Assembly: GCA_035308365.1 (NCBI GenBank)
Contig: DATGGU010000088.1
Location: 1 to 39,758 of the forward strand
Length of the DNA: 39,758 nucleotides
Direction of reading: 5' to 3'
From: PALSA-505 sp035308365
GTDB taxonomy: Bacteria > Actinomycetota > Actinomycetes > Streptosporangiales > Streptosporangiaceae
The notes under the pieces were generated by a model. That model worked only from the letters and a program-made list of their open reading frames with translations, was not told the DNA's origin and ran no database searches. Both the position numbers and the translations under genes were made by a program. This document shows, piece by piece, positions 7,892-15,998 of the stretch. Every line of letters starts with the position of its first letter. Position 1 is the first letter of the stretch.

Positions 7892-8320
7892 GTGGGAATC
7901 ACGCAGGTGCCATCACAGAGGGCCGGGCTCTCATCCGGCCGCCGGAGCGCCTTCGTCAGCGGCGGCGCCTACACCCTGATGTTCCTGCTCGGTCTGGCCG
8001 AGGGCGTGGTCGGCTCGTTCCAGTACAGCCGGGCCGCCGTGGGCCCGGTGCCGCTGGCCGCCCTCGGGTTCTGCGCCGCGATCCTGGCCACGTGCGGGCT
8101 GGCGGGCTGGGCGATGCGATCCACCGCGGGAGCGTTGCTGCCGGCGCTCGGCTGGTTCATCGCGTCGTTCGGGCTCGCCATGCCCAACCCAGGCGGGAGT
8201 GTGATCATCGCGAACACCAGTGCGGGTACGTGGTACCTCTACGGCGGCTCGGTCTGTGGCCTGGCCGGCGTCGGGTCCACTATCGTCACCGCGATCCGGC
8301 AGCCGGGCAGCCGCCGATGA
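7892..8320 (+). CDS. Small integral membrane protein downstream of mshB
   Basis: The 142-residue product has four predicted hydrophobic segments (GGAYTLMFLLGLAEGVVG, PLAALGFCAAILATCGLAG, LLPALGWFIASFGLAM and the C-terminal WYLYGGSVCGLAGVGSTIV). It resembles in size and place the unnamed membrane protein after mshB in mycobacteria (Rv1171) and the DUF6113-type proteins of Streptomyces; its function is unknown. The GTG at 7892 was chosen for the -10 box placed before it; GTG 7907 is possible. Its stop overlaps the start of the flavin reductase gene (ATGA), suggesting translational coupling. Confidence 0.7.
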   Translation: MGITQVPSQRAGLSSGRRSAFVSGGAYTLMFLLGLAEGVVGSFQYSRAAVGPVPLAALGFCAAILATCGLAGWAMRSTAGALLPALGWFIASFGLAMPNPGGSVIIANTSAGTWYLYGGSVCGLAGVGSTIVTAIRQPGSRR

Positions 8321-8823
8321 CCGGCGTCGACCCCGCCGTCTACCGGCTCGCCGCCGGGCAGTTCGCCACCGGCATCCTGGCTGTCTCCACCACCCTGGAC
8401 GGCATCCCGCACATCATGACCGTCAACGCGTTCACCTCGGTGTCGCTGCAGCCGGTCCTGGTCCTGTTCTGCGCCGAAAAGATCGCCCGGTTCCACGACG
8501 TCGTGCTGGAAACCGGCATGTGGGCGGTCAGCGTGCTGGACGAGGACTCGGAGAAGCTGTCCCGCTGGCTGGCCACCCGTGGACGGCCACTGGAGGGCCA
8601 GCTCGACGGCATTCCCTACCACCTGGGCACGCTGACCGGCGCACCTATCCTGGACGCCGCCCTGTCCTCACTGGAGTGCCGGACCACCGCCGTGCATGAC
8701 GGCGGCGATCACAGCATCGTCGTCGGCGAGGTGATCGGCGTCACCCCGCCCGCCTCCCCGGACGGGCGCGGCCCGCTGGTCTTCTACTCCAGCCAGTACC
8801 GCCGCCTCGATAACGACATTTAA
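8317..8823 (+). CDS. Flavin reductase-like FMN-binding protein
   Basis: The 168-residue protein belongs to the flavin reductase-like split-barrel family. YRLAAGQFATGILAVSTTLDG opens it, followed by IMTVNAFTSVSLQPVLVLFC (FMN-binding strand), LSRWLAT and the C-terminal IVVGEVIGV and PLVFYSSQYRRL. Members reduce FMN or FAD for partner monooxygenases, but no partner is encoded nearby. The ATG overlaps the upstream stop by 4 bp. The convergent rocD ends 7 bp downstream. Confidence 0.85.
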   Translation: MTGVDPAVYRLAAGQFATGILAVSTTLDGIPHIMTVNAFTSVSLQPVLVLFCAEKIARFHDVVLETGMWAVSVLDEDSEKLSRWLATRGRPLEGQLDGIPYHLGTLTGAPILDAALSSLECRTTAVHDGGDHSIVVGEVIGVTPPASPDGRGPLVFYSSQYRRLDNDI

Positions 8824-8829
8824 GAGGCT

Positions 8830-10023
8830 CTAGCGGATCGCTTCCTCGATCCGGTCCAGCGCCCAGTCCAGGTCGTCCTGGCTGATCACCAGCGGTGGGG
8901 CCAGCCGGATGGCGGTGCCGTGAGTGTCCTTGGCCAGCACGCCGCGCTCGGCCAGCCGTTCGCACGCTTCGCGCCCGGGCATTGACACGAACTCCACCCC
9001 GGCCCACAGTCCGCGCCCGCGCACCTGACGGACCACATCCCTGGGCAGCTCGGCCAGCCGGTCGTGCATGTGCGCGCCCAGTTTGGCCGAGCGCTCCTGG
9101 AACTCGCCCGTGGTCAGCATCGCGATCACCTCGCGGCCCACGGCGCAGGCCAGCGGGTTACCGCCGAACGTCGACCCGTGCTGGCCCGGCTTGAACACGC
9201 CGAGCACGTCGGTGCGTGACACCACGGCCGACACCGGGACGATGCCGCCGCCCAGCGCCTTACCCAGGATGTACATGTCCGGCACCACGTTCTCGTGGTC
9301 GCAGGCGAAGGTGTCGCCGGTCCGGCCCAGGCCCGACTGGATCTCGTCGGCCATCATCAACGCGCCGTGCCGGGTGCACAGCTCGCGCACCCCGGTGAGG
9401 AACCCCGGCGGCGGCACCAGCACGCCGGCCTCGCCCTGGATGGGCTCGACCAGCACGCCCACCACGTTCTCGTCGAACGCCGCGGCCAGCGCGCCTGTGT
9501 CGCCGTAGGGCACGACCCGGAACCCGGGTGTGTAAGGCCCGAAGGAGGCACGCGCGTCCTCATCGGTGGAGAAGCTGACGATCGTGGTCGTCCGGCCGTG
9601 GAAGTTGTTCTCGAACGCGATGATCACGGCCTGGCCATCGGGCACGCCCTTGACCTCATAGCCCCACTTGCGGGCGGTCTTGATCGCCGTTTCGATGGCC
9701 TCGGCGCCGGTGTTCATCGGCAGTACCATGTCCATGCCGGCCAGCGCGGCCAGCTCGGCGCAGAACGGCCCGAACTGGTCGTGGTCGAACGCCCGGCTGA
9801 CCAGGGTGACCCGGTCGAGCTGGTGCAGCGCGGCGGCCACCAGGCGGGGGTGGCGGTGCCCGAAGTTGATCGCCGAGTACGCGGCGAGCATGTCCAGGTA
9901 GCGCCTGCCGTCAACGTCGGTGACCCAGGCACCGTCCGCGCCGGCGATCACCACCGGCAGCGGGTCGTAGTTGTGCGCGCTGTGCGCCAGCGTCTGTGCC
10001 CGCAGTTCACTCGATGTGGTCAC
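8830..10023 (-). CDS. rocD: Ornithine aminotransferase
   Basis: This PLP enzyme converts ornithine and 2-oxoglutarate to glutamate semialdehyde and glutamate in arginine catabolism. The 397-residue protein shows NYDPLPVVI near the N-terminus, PMNTGAEAIETAIK, FHGRTTT, VEPIQGEAGV and ADEIQSGLGRTG. The PLP lysine lies in LGKALGGG, followed by HGSTFGGNPLA, the RocD pattern of class III aminotransferases. The start is GTG 10023 with AGAGGGGACACC upstream; the frame runs further but overlaps ddaH. It follows ddaH by 11 bp, so the pair is probably one operon feeding arginine-derived carbon to glutamate. Confidence 0.92.
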   Translation of the reverse strand: MTTSSELRAQTLAHSAHNYDPLPVVIAGADGAWVTDVDGRRYLDMLAAYSAINFGHRHPRLVAAALHQLDRVTLVSRAFDHDQFGPFCAELAALAGMDMVLPMNTGAEAIETAIKTARKWGYEVKGVPDGQAVIIAFENNFHGRTTTIVSFSTDEDARASFGPYTPGFRVVPYGDTGALAAAFDENVVGVLVEPIQGEAGVLVPPPGFLTGVRELCTRHGALMMADEIQSGLGRTGDTFACDHENVVPDMYILGKALGGGIVPVSAVVSRTDVLGVFKPGQHGSTFGGNPLACAVGREVIAMLTTGEFQERSAKLGAHMHDRLAELPRDVVRQVRGRGLWAGVEFVSMPGREACERLAERGVLAKDTHGTAIRLAPPLVISQDDLDWALDRIEEAIR

Positions 10024-10034
10024 GGTGTCCCCTC

Positions 10035-10880
10035 TTAGTTTCTCAGCTCGAGAGTGCAGCACTTGGGGCCGCCGCCGGCCTTGCTGAACTCGAAAACGTC
10101 CACCGGTACCGGCTCGAACCCCCTGGCCGCGATCTGGGCCGCGAGCCCGCGCGCCTGGGCCGGCAGGACCACATGCCGGCCGTCGCTGACCGCGTTCAGC
10201 CCGAGCACCTCGGCGTCCTCGTCCTTCGCCTCGATCAGCACATCGAACCGGGAGGCCAGGGCTGCCCGGCCGGCGTCGTCGAAGGCCGCGGGATAGTACG
10301 CGGCCGTGCTGGAATCGAGCACACACAGCGCGGTGTCCAGGTGGTAGTAACGCGGATCCACCAGCCGCAGGCTGAGCACCGGCAGGCCGAAGACCTCCGC
10401 GACCTCCGCCCTGGCGGCCTCGTCCGTCCGGAATCCGTAACCGGCCAGCACGACGTCGCCGGCATGAATGATGTCACCCTCGCCCTCGTTGACAACCCTG
10501 GGGGTGTGCACCGCCTGGTAGCCGTTGCGGGTGAACCAGTCCAGGTAGGCGGCGGCCTCCGCCGCGCGCTCGGCGTGCAGGAACCGGGCACCCAGGACCT
10601 TGCCGTCGATCACCGTGCCGCCGTTGGCGGCGAACACCATGTCCGGCAGCCCGGGAACCGGGTCGATCACGTGTACCCGGTGACCCAGCCGGGCGAACGT
10701 ATCGTGCAGCCCGGTCCACTGCGCCTTGGCCCGGGCCGTGTCCACCGGCTGGTCCGGGTCCATCCACGGGTTGATGGCGTAGCTGACGTCGAAGTACTCC
10801 GGCGGGCACATCAGGTAGGTCCTGGCCTGCCCCGGCGTGTCTGGCACGGTGATCGGATCCCCTTCCGCCACGTTGATCAT
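10035..10880 (-). CDS. ddaH: Dimethylarginine dimethylaminohydrolase / arginine-deiminase-type hydrolase
   Basis: This is an amidinotransferase-fold hydrolase of 281 residues. Family features are the substrate motif PDMVFAANGG, NEGEGD, the catalytic His in YYHLDTALCVL and the C-terminal nucleophile region GGGPKCCTLEL. Such enzymes release citrulline from methylarginine or from arginine; the exact substrate cannot be told from the motifs. The gene just upstream of and co-oriented with rocD fits an arginine/ornithine catabolic operon. The ATG at 10880 has only a weak GAGATC upstream. Confidence 0.85.
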   Translation of the reverse strand: MINVAEGDPITVPDTPGQARTYLMCPPEYFDVSYAINPWMDPDQPVDTARAKAQWTGLHDTFARLGHRVHVIDPVPGLPDMVFAANGGTVIDGKVLGARFLHAERAAEAAAYLDWFTRNGYQAVHTPRVVNEGEGDIIHAGDVVLAGYGFRTDEAARAEVAEVFGLPVLSLRLVDPRYYHLDTALCVLDSSTAAYYPAAFDDAGRAALASRFDVLIEAKDEDAEVLGLNAVSDGRHVVLPAQARGLAAQIAARGFEPVPVDVFEFSKAGGGPKCCTLELRN

Positions 10881-11015
10881 CGGATCTCAGATGACAGGGT
10901 AGGGCTGCGGTTCAACAATGAGCAGACATCGTTTTTGCGTCCTTCCGGTGATTCATTGCGTCTTCTGGGCGGTCAGACGCTGAAACGTTGCAGGATTCTT
11001 TAAGTTTGCGCTTCC

Positions 11016-12446
11016 TTACGGATGGGCGCGGATCGTCCAGGTTTGGCCGGACGGGGTGTCGGTGACCGTGACCCCCAGGGCGGCCAGCTCGTTGCGCAGC
11101 CGGTCCGAGGCCGGCCAGTCGCTGGCCGCGCGGGCCTTGGCCCGGGCCTCCAGCAGGTCGGCGGCGCCCGCGGGCAGCTCGGCCGGGGCGGCGGGCGGCT
11201 TGCCGACGTCGCGGGCGAGGTCCAGGCCGAATACCTGGTCCAGGTGGGCGAACGTCTCGAACTTGGCGCCGGGCGGTACGCTCTCGTCGCGCTCCAGGGC
11301 GCGCAGCTCGCGCAGCGCGGCCGGGGTGTCCAGGTCGTCGTCGAACGCCGCGGTGACCGCTCCGGTGTACCGGGCCGGCATCGCGGCGCTGGGTGCGTTG
11401 GCCCAGTCCGCCACCCGCTCCCGCCAGCGCCGGATCGTCTTGCCCGCCGCCTCCAGGGTGTCCCAGGTGAGGTTCATTTGCTGCCGGTAGCGGTGCTCCA
11501 GGAAGGCGAGCCGGAGCGCCAGCGGGTCCAGGCCACGGGCGGCCAGGTCGCCGGCCAGCAGCACGTTGCCGGTGGACTTCGACATCTTGCGGCCCTCGAG
11601 CAGCAGGTGCTCCCCGTGGACCCACCGCCGCACCACGTCGTGCCCGGTCACCGAGTTGGACTGGGCGCGCTCGTTCTCGTGGTGCGGGAACCGCAGGTCG
11701 ATCCCGGCGGTGTGCACGTCCACCCGGTCGCCCAGGTAGTGCAGCAGCATGGCCGAGCACTCGGTGTGCCAGCCGGGGAACCCGATTCCCCACGGCGTCT
11801 GCCAGGTCAGCTCGGCCGGGTCGGCGGCGGCCCGCTCCGGCGTGCCCTTCCACAGCGCCCAGTCGGCGTGGAACCGCTTGCTGGCCTCGACGCTCCCGCC
11901 GGTCCGGTAGCCGGGCTGCAGGTCGGTGAGCCGGTTCCCGGACAGTTCGCCGTAGCCGGGGAACGAGCGCGCGTCGAAGTAAACCGAGCCGTCCACTACC
12001 GGGTAGGCGTGCCCGGTCTCGATCAGCTTGGCGATCATGTCCACCATGAGACCGATGCACTCCGAGGCGCGCGGACGGTGGTCGGCCGGGTAGATGTTCA
12101 GCGCCGCCAGGTCGGCATAGAACGCATCCTCATAGTGCCTGGCCAGGTCGAGAACGGAACGCCCCTCGGCGGCGGCCTGGGCGAGCATCTTGTCCTCGCC
12201 GCTCGCGTCGCTCTCGGTGTCGTCGGTCAGGTGGCCGACGTCGGTGATGTTCTGGCACACGGTCACCAGCAGCCCGTGCCAGGTGGCCACCCGCCTGATC
12301 AGATCGGACAGCAGGTACGAGCGCAGGTTGCCGACGTGGGCGTACCGGTATACGGTCGGGCCGCAGCTGTACATCCGCAGCTCGCCCCGGTGCGCCTGAC
12401 CGGCGCTTTCCACCTGCCTGGTCCGTGTGTCATAGAGCTTGAGCAT
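11016..12446 (-). CDS. cysS: Cysteinyl-tRNA synthetase
   Basis: This class I aminoacyl-tRNA synthetase charges tRNA-Cys. The 476-residue product has CGPTVYRYAHVGN (the HIGH box in HVGN form, with a zinc-ligand Cys just before). Other zinc ligands lie in GWHTECSAM and FPHHENERAQ, and the KMSKS loop is GRKMSKSTGN. The full C-terminal DALR-type region is present, so it is CysS and not the shorter MshC ligase of mycothiol synthesis, despite mshB nearby. The sequence is typical of the second CysS clade of actinobacteria; whether the genome has another copy cannot be told here. Confidence 0.92.
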   Translation of the reverse strand: MLKLYDTRTRQVESAGQAHRGELRMYSCGPTVYRYAHVGNLRSYLLSDLIRRVATWHGLLVTVCQNITDVGHLTDDTESDASGEDKMLAQAAAEGRSVLDLARHYEDAFYADLAALNIYPADHRPRASECIGLMVDMIAKLIETGHAYPVVDGSVYFDARSFPGYGELSGNRLTDLQPGYRTGGSVEASKRFHADWALWKGTPERAAADPAELTWQTPWGIGFPGWHTECSAMLLHYLGDRVDVHTAGIDLRFPHHENERAQSNSVTGHDVVRRWVHGEHLLLEGRKMSKSTGNVLLAGDLAARGLDPLALRLAFLEHRYRQQMNLTWDTLEAAGKTIRRWRERVADWANAPSAAMPARYTGAVTAAFDDDLDTPAALRELRALERDESVPPGAKFETFAHLDQVFGLDLARDVGKPPAAPAELPAGAADLLEARAKARAASDWPASDRLRNELAALGVTVTDTPSGQTWTIRAHP

Positions 12447-12547
12447 GCCGACAGCCTATGAGCTACGACCCACCCCGGGACGCCCTTGAAACGCGCCTGT
12501 GGAAACCACCTCAGGGCCTGTGGATATCGCCCCCGCGACTGCGCCGT

Positions 12548-12681
12548 TAACCCGCGGCCATCTCGGCTGACCCGCGGCCATCTCGGCTGACCTGCGGTCA
12601 TTTCGGCTGACCTGCGGTCATTTCGGCTGACCTGCGGTCATTTCGGCTGACCTGCGGCCGTCTCGGCTGACCCGCGGCCGG
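12548..12681. repeat. 20-bp tandem repeat, about 6.7 copies
   Basis: The unit (C/T)TCGGCTGACC(C/T)GCGG(C/T)CAT repeats at 12562, 12582, 12602, 12622, 12642 and 12662, with a partial copy at 12548-12561. Copies 12602 and 12622 are identical; others differ by a few transitions. It lies in the 272-bp gap between cysS and dapC, both transcribed leftwards, so it is in the region upstream of cysS. No gene lies there. Confidence 0.9.
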
Positions 12682-12718
12682 CCTGTGTCATACCGCTGGC
12701 GGAAGAGGCGTGCATCCG

Positions 12719-13825
12719 TCAACCCGTGGCCATCTCGGCCAGCCGCGCCACGGCGGACCGGATCCGCTCGTCGGTCTCGGTCAGCGCGACCCGGATGTAG
12801 GGCTTCCCGGCCGGGCCGTAGAACTCGCCGGGCGCGACCAGGATGCCGGCCCCGGCCAGCCGGGCGACCGCGCTCCAGCCGTCGTGGTCCGGGTGGCTCG
12901 CCCACAGGTACAGCCCGGCCTCGGAGTGCTCGATCCGCCAGCCGGCCGCCGTCAGCGCGGCGCGCAGCAGGTCGCGCCTGGCCGCGTACCTGGCCCGCTG
13001 CTGCGCCGCATGACCGTCGTCGGCCAGGGCGGCGGTCATCGCCGCCTGGACCGGCGCCGGGACGATCATCCCGGCCTGCTTGTGCACCGCGAGCAGTTCG
13101 CCGATCAGGGACTCGTCGCCGGTTACGAACCCGGCCCGGTACCCGGCCAGGTTCGACCGCTTGGACAGCGAGTACACGCCCAGCAGGCCCTGGTGTGACC
13201 CGTCACAGACCTCCGGGTGCAGCACCGGTACCGGGCTGGTGTCGTAGCCCAGGTCGATGTAGCACTCGTCGGAGGCGAGCACGGCGCCGCGCTCCCTGGA
13301 CCAGCGCACCATCTTGGCCAGATGCCCGGCGGGCAGCACCCGGCCGGTCGGGTTCGACGGGGAATTCACCCAGACCAGCTTGACCGGCCGCGGACCCAGC
13401 GCGAACAGTCCGTCGGCGGGCACGGCCGTGGCACCGGCCAGCAGGGCGCCGATGCCGTAGGTCGGGTAGGCCAGCGTGGGATGCACCACCGTGTCACCGG
13501 GGCCGCAGCCGAGCAGCGTCGGCAGCCAGGCGATGAACTCCTTGGTGCCGATCACCGGCAGCACCGCGTCCGGTGCCACGCTGACGCCATGCCGGCGCCG
13601 CAGCCAGCCCGCCGCCGCCTCGCGGAGCTGCCGGGTGCCGTGCGTCGCCGGGTAACCGGGTGAGTCGGACGCGGCGGCGAGCGCCTCGCGGACGATGGCG
13701 GGCACCGGATCGACCGGCGTGCCCATCGACAGGTCGACGATCCCGGCCGGGTGCCTGCCTGCGGTCACCCGGTGGGCAGCGAGCTGATCCCAGTTGTACT
13801 GGGGCAGCCGTCCGGCGAGGGTCAG
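12719..13825 (-). CDS. dapC: N-succinyldiaminopimelate aminotransferase DapC (apparent CTG start)
   Basis: This PLP aminotransferase acts on the succinylated intermediate in lysine and meso-diaminopimelate synthesis. The 368-residue protein has DLSMGTPVDPVP, PGYPATHGTRQLREA, NSPSNPTGRV, SDECYIDLGYD and the PLP lysine in YSLSKRSNLAGYRAGF, as expected of class I aminotransferases of the DapC group. Similarity begins at LTLAGRLPQYNWD. In this frame no ATG, GTG or TTG lies near that point, only CTG at 13825. That CTG overlaps the ferredoxin stop as CTGA and follows GGCGGAGGAGAA. A CTG start with translational coupling is therefore inferred. The neighbour fdxA and the later dapD match the conserved order. 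Confidence 0.88.
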   Translation of the reverse strand: MTLAGRLPQYNWDQLAAHRVTAGRHPAGIVDLSMGTPVDPVPAIVREALAAASDSPGYPATHGTRQLREAAAGWLRRRHGVSVAPDAVLPVIGTKEFIAWLPTLLGCGPGDTVVHPTLAYPTYGIGALLAGATAVPADGLFALGPRPVKLVWVNSPSNPTGRVLPAGHLAKMVRWSRERGAVLASDECYIDLGYDTSPVPVLHPEVCDGSHQGLLGVYSLSKRSNLAGYRAGFVTGDESLIGELLAVHKQAGMIVPAPVQAAMTAALADDGHAAQQRARYAARRDLLRAALTAAGWRIEHSEAGLYLWASHPDHDGWSAVARLAGAGILVAPGEFYGPAGKPYIRVALTETDERIRSAVARLAEMATG

Positions 13826-14148
13826 TTCTCCTCCGCCTGCGGGGGGAGCGCGGCCACCAGTGGGTGGTCCTTGTTGATCTTGCCAACCTTGGACGCGCCG
13901 CCGGGGGAGCCGAGATCCTCGAAGAACTCGACGTTGGCCTTGTAGTAGTCCTTCCACTGGTCCGGAACGTCGTCCTCGTAGAAGATCGCCTCCACCGGGC
14001 AGACGGGCTCGCACGCACCGCAGTCCACGCACTCATCCGGGTGGATGTAGAGCATGCGCTCGCCCTCGTAGATGCAATCCACGGGGCACTCTTCGATGCA
14101 TGACTTGTCGAGCACATCGACGCAGGGCTGCGCGATGATGTACGTCAC
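13822..14148 (-). CDS. fdxA: Seven-iron ferredoxin FdxA/FdxC
   Basis: This small cytoplasmic electron carrier has [3Fe-4S] and [4Fe-4S] clusters. The 108-residue product starts TYIIAQPCVDVLDKSC, with CIEECPVDCIYEG and CVDCGACEPVCPVEAI supplying the cluster cysteines, followed by the acidic C-terminal extension of actinobacterial FdxA. The start is GTG 14148, preceded by AAGAGGAG. It overlaps dapC by 4 bp; the ferredoxin-dapC pairing is conserved in actinobacteria, including M. tuberculosis Rv1177-Rv1178. Confidence 0.93.
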   Translation of the reverse strand: MTYIIAQPCVDVLDKSCIEECPVDCIYEGERMLYIHPDECVDCGACEPVCPVEAIFYEDDVPDQWKDYYKANVEFFEDLGSPGGASKVGKINKDHPLVAALPPQAEEN

Positions 14149-14188
14149 GTGTGAACTCCTCTTTACTCCGGCCCTGGCCGGTAGGTTA

Positions 14189-15046
14189 TCAGCGCAGTTC
14201 GACGCGGCCGGACGGTGCCGTGGAATCGCGCGTCCAGCCTTTGCTGCCAGCCGCCTCGCTCCACTGGTACCCCGCATAGAGCACGTTGCTGATCCGGTAC
14301 GCCGTCGCGTGCGTTACCAGCCAGCTTGCCACCGCCCAGCCCGCGGTCTGATGGCGGACCGCCACGTCTGCCACCGTAACCGATGATGCCGCCGTGCCCG
14401 GCCGCACGGCAAGCCGCCCGAACGTTCGCAGCAGTTGCTGCCGCATCGGTGTGATCTCGGGTGATGCGGAACCGCTCGGAGCGCTGCCCGGTGCGTACCA
14501 GCACCAGACGGCGTGCGGCGCGTGTCCGGTGAACGCCCCGGACAGGCCGGCCGCCTCGTCCGCGTACTTCTGGTAAGCCGACCCGTCCGCGCTGTGCTGA
14601 ACGGCCTGCGCCGCCTGGTCGACGGGAAGCCGCAGGTAACCGGGCACCTTGACCAGCGCGGCGAAGAACTTGCCGGTCGCGTACACCGGATCGGTGAGCT
14701 GGCTTGGCGTGCCCCAGCCTTGCGACGGGCGCTGCTGGAACACGCCGACCGAATCCAGGTCGCCGGAGCTCAGGTTCTGCATGTGCGACTCCTGCATGGC
14801 GGTCGCGTAGGCGATGGTGACCGCCCCGGCGGGAAGCCGGCGCGCGTGGGCGACCCCGGCGATCGTCGCGGCGATCGCGGCCTGCTGCGTGTTCAGCATG
14901 ACGGGATCGCTGCCGCCGGCCGCCTCACAACCGGACAGGCTCGCGCGGACGTGCCGGTAAACCAGGTACCCGCCGATGGCGAGCACGAGCGCCACGGCGG
15001 TTACGAGGGCCAGTCCCTTGCGTGCCCTGGGAGATGTACTCGGCAC
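14189..15046 (-). CDS. Membrane-anchored lysozyme/transglycosylase-like protein
   Basis: The 285-residue product has a basic N-terminus and one transmembrane segment (about residues 11-30), so most of it is extracytoplasmic. The domain that follows shows TQQAAIAATIAG, then ATAMQESHMQNL with Glu86 in the place of a transglycosylase catalytic Glu, and DSVGVFQQRPSQGWG. This pattern is seen in SLT-like folds. Relatives in actinobacteria are often annotated as hypothetical or wrongly as heavy-metal transporters. It lies just upstream of fdxA on the same strand. A cell-wall role is inferred from the fold only. Confidence 0.65.
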   Translation of the reverse strand: MPSTSPRARKGLALVTAVALVLAIGGYLVYRHVRASLSGCEAAGGSDPVMLNTQQAAIAATIAGVAHARRLPAGAVTIAYATAMQESHMQNLSSGDLDSVGVFQQRPSQGWGTPSQLTDPVYATGKFFAALVKVPGYLRLPVDQAAQAVQHSADGSAYQKYADEAAGLSGAFTGHAPHAVWCWYAPGSAPSGSASPEITPMRQQLLRTFGRLAVRPGTAASSVTVADVAVRHQTAGWAVASWLVTHATAYRISNVLYAGYQWSEAAGSKGWTRDSTAPSGRVELR

Positions 15047-15096
15047 GCATCAGACCGTACCCGCACACGCCGGTTAACCTGGCCCGGTCGGCCCGA

Positions 15097-15102
15097 TAGG
15101 CT
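15097..15102 (+). promoter_or_regulatory. Leaderless -10 box for dapD
   Basis: TAGGCT ends 8 nt before the ATG at 15111, and no Shine-Dalgarno sequence lies in between. Confidence 0.45.
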
Positions 15103-15110
15103 GCGTCGCC

Positions 15111-15935
15111 ATGAGCGAGTCGCTGCCGGGCCAGATCGATGAGCTGTGGGAAAACCGCGCCGGGCTGAGCCCGGCGGACTCCGATTCCAGGAAACTGGTA
15201 GTCGCCGCGGTCGACGCGCTGGACGCCGGAACCGCCAGGGTGGCCTTCCCGGACCCGGTAACCGGCGAGATCGTGGTGAACGAACGGGCCAAGCGGGCGA
15301 TCCTGCTGGCCTTCAGGCTGCTTCCCATGGCCGAGTCACGGGCCGGTGACTTCCGCTACCACGACCGGGTGCCGCTGAAGACCCGGCTGGACGGCGTCCG
15401 GCTGGTGCCGGGCGCGATCATCCGCTGGGGCGCCTACGCCGCGCCCGGGGTCGTGCTGATGCCCTCGTTCGTCAACATCGGCGGCTACGTGGACGAGGGC
15501 ACGATGGTGGACACCTGGGCCACCGTGGGGTCGTGCGCGCAGATCGGCAAGAACGTGCACCTGTCCGGCGGCGTGGGCATCGGCGGGGTGCTCGAACCGC
15601 CGAACGCGGTGCCCGTGGTCATCGAGGACGAGGCCTTCATCGGGTCGCGCAGCATGGTGGTCGAGGGGGCCCGCGTCCGGCGCGGCGCCAAGCTCGGCAC
15701 CGGCACGATCCTGGCCAAGAGCACGCACGTCATCGACGTGCAGACGGGCGAGGAGCTGCCACCGGGCGAGGCTCCCGAGTGGTCGGTCTGCGTCAGCGGC
15801 ACCCGGCTGCGGGAGTTCCCCGGCGGCACCTTCGGCATGTCCTGCATGCTGGTGCTCAAGCGCCTGCCCGAGGGCGGTGTCCACGACAAGCTGGCGCTGA
15901 ACGAGATCCTCCGCGACCACGGCATCAGCGGCTGA
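15111..15935 (+). CDS. dapD: Tetrahydrodipicolinate N-succinyltransferase
   Basis: DapD transfers a succinyl group from succinyl-CoA to tetrahydrodipicolinate and commits to the succinylase branch of lysine/DAP synthesis; DapC acts next. The 274-residue protein has a left-handed beta-helix core with hexapeptide-type turns (IIRWGAYAAPGVVLMPSFVNIG, GTMVDTWATVGSCAQIG, VHLSGGVGIGGVLEP, IEDEAFIGSRSMVVEGARV). It is the actinobacterial DapD type, with an N-terminal alpha domain and a C-terminal RDHGISG tail. It is divergent from the membrane-anchored muralytic-like gene. The start has no ribosome binding site and is probably leaderless. Confidence 0.93.
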   Translation: MSESLPGQIDELWENRAGLSPADSDSRKLVVAAVDALDAGTARVAFPDPVTGEIVVNERAKRAILLAFRLLPMAESRAGDFRYHDRVPLKTRLDGVRLVPGAIIRWGAYAAPGVVLMPSFVNIGGYVDEGTMVDTWATVGSCAQIGKNVHLSGGVGIGGVLEPPNAVPVVIEDEAFIGSRSMVVEGARVRRGAKLGTGTILAKSTHVIDVQTGEELPPGEAPEWSVCVSGTRLREFPGGTFGMSCMLVLKRLPEGGVHDKLALNEILRDHGISG

Positions 15936-15998
15936 CCCGCGGGTTCCGGCCCGTTGCTGGCCGGGGCAGTGCGACCGTCCCGCTAACGTGGAAAGACT

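Noticed and set aside
11016..12446. MshC (mycothiol ligase) because of the mshB neighbour and CysS similarity
   Set aside because: The protein is full length with the KMSKS loop and C-terminal tRNA-binding region in the CysS arrangement, and has the CGPTVY start of CysS.
12548..12681. 20-bp repeats considered as a CRISPR array
   Set aside because: The units are directly adjacent without spacers and no cas gene is near.
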